The translations under genes were made by a program, and so were the position numbers. From contig NZ_JBLWFS010000048.1 of the NCBI RefSeq assembly GCF_048323755.1, forward strand, positions 1-13,708: DNA of 13,708 nucleotides, written 5' to 3'. Source of the DNA: Alkalihalobacterium sp048323755 (GTDB taxonomy: Bacteria; Bacillota; Bacilli; Bacillales; Bacillaceae_F). The notes under the pieces are model-generated. The model ran no database searches and was not told the DNA's origin. It worked only from the letters and a program-made list of their open reading frames with translations. Below, one piece after another: positions 13,677 to 13,708 of the stretch. How positions within the stretch are numbered: the stretch's first letter is position 1; each line of letters starts with the position of its first letter.

Positions 13677-13708
13677 ATGAGTAAAAAGATATTTACAGAG
13701 TGCGAAAT
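13677..13708 (+). CDS. Start of a probable IS transposase orfA (partial)
   Basis: ATG at 13677 is preceded by GGGGAAAG about five bases upstream. Ten full codons are visible, MSKKIFTECE, and the frame runs off the window. The opening resembles orfA (helix-turn-helix) proteins of IS3-family elements, and position just inside a putative IS terminus agrees. Ten residues are too few for certainty. Confidence 0.5.
   Translation, partial: MSKKIFTECE

Larger units (their letters stand above)
13588..13708 (+). mobile_element. Left end of a probable IS3-family insertion sequence (partial)
   Basis: The segment starts with TGTACCCTATAGAGTAGACA, a 5'-TG-type terminus resembling IS3-family inverted repeats as I recall them, and is followed 89 bases in by an ATG frame beginning MSKKIFTECE, similar to the first frame (orfA) of some IS3-family elements of Bacillus. 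The right end, second inverted repeat and target duplication are outside the window, so boundaries and family are tentative. A database match to the terminus would settle it. Confidence 0.6.

Noticed and set aside
1..13708. CRISPR arrays, tRNA or rRNA genes, toxin-antitoxin pairs, prophage or defence islands
   Set aside because: No regularly spaced repeats, no tRNA cloverleaf, no rRNA-like sequence and no typical proteins were seen on either strand.

Overview
The window looks like chromosomal DNA from a low-GC Gram-positive bacterium of the Bacillaceae, possibly an alkaliphilic or halophilic relative of Bacillus. The signs are AT-rich DNA, strong AGGAGG-type ribosome binding sites, several TTG/GTG-type starts, many U-tailed hairpin terminators, and Bacillus-type gene content (PepF, AbrB-family membrane protein, SWIM/SNF2 protein). 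The species cannot be fixed from the sequence. The window is bracketed by mobile elements: the 3' end of a group II intron on the left and the left end of a probable IS3-family insertion sequence on the right.

Layout. 1-126: group II intron tail (end of a possible intron-encoded protein, domain V, domain VI). 153-1525: permease and ATPase of a polar amino acid ABC transporter, translationally coupled, closed by a strong terminator; the expected substrate-binding protein gene would lie upstream, beyond the intron. 1697-3055: flavin monoamine oxidase-like protein with its own terminator. 3179-4402 (minus): MFS transporter, convergent with the oxidase. 4403-4841: AT-rich divergent intergenic region with a good plus-strand promoter and a possible leader of about 330 nt. 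4842-6212: multi-pass membrane protein of unknown function. 6382-8184: oligoendopeptidase F with its own extended -10 promoter. 8185-8619: a 435-base gene-free stretch holding a long-range stem, a plus-strand terminator, an unexplained somewhat GC-richer segment, and the minus-strand terminator of the next gene. 8620-9684 (minus): AbrB-family membrane protein. 9685-9901: divergent promoter region with an operator-like inverted repeat. 9902-13156: SWIM zinc finger/SNF2 ATPase with terminator. 13267-13587: no gene seen. 13588-13708: IS left end and the start of its first transposase frame.

The genes do not form one pathway. The only clear multi-gene unit is the ABC transporter pair; the others appear to be single-gene units with their own signals. 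Transport and nitrogen/peptide use recur (amino acid uptake, amine oxidation, MFS export or uptake, intracellular peptide hydrolysis), but a functional link is inference only. I see no phage, CRISPR, toxin-antitoxin or defence locus. The most notable points are the intron placed directly upstream of the permease ribosome binding site, the apparent ATC start of that permease, the uncharacterised membrane protein with a long leader, and the odd 8185-8500 intergenic segment.
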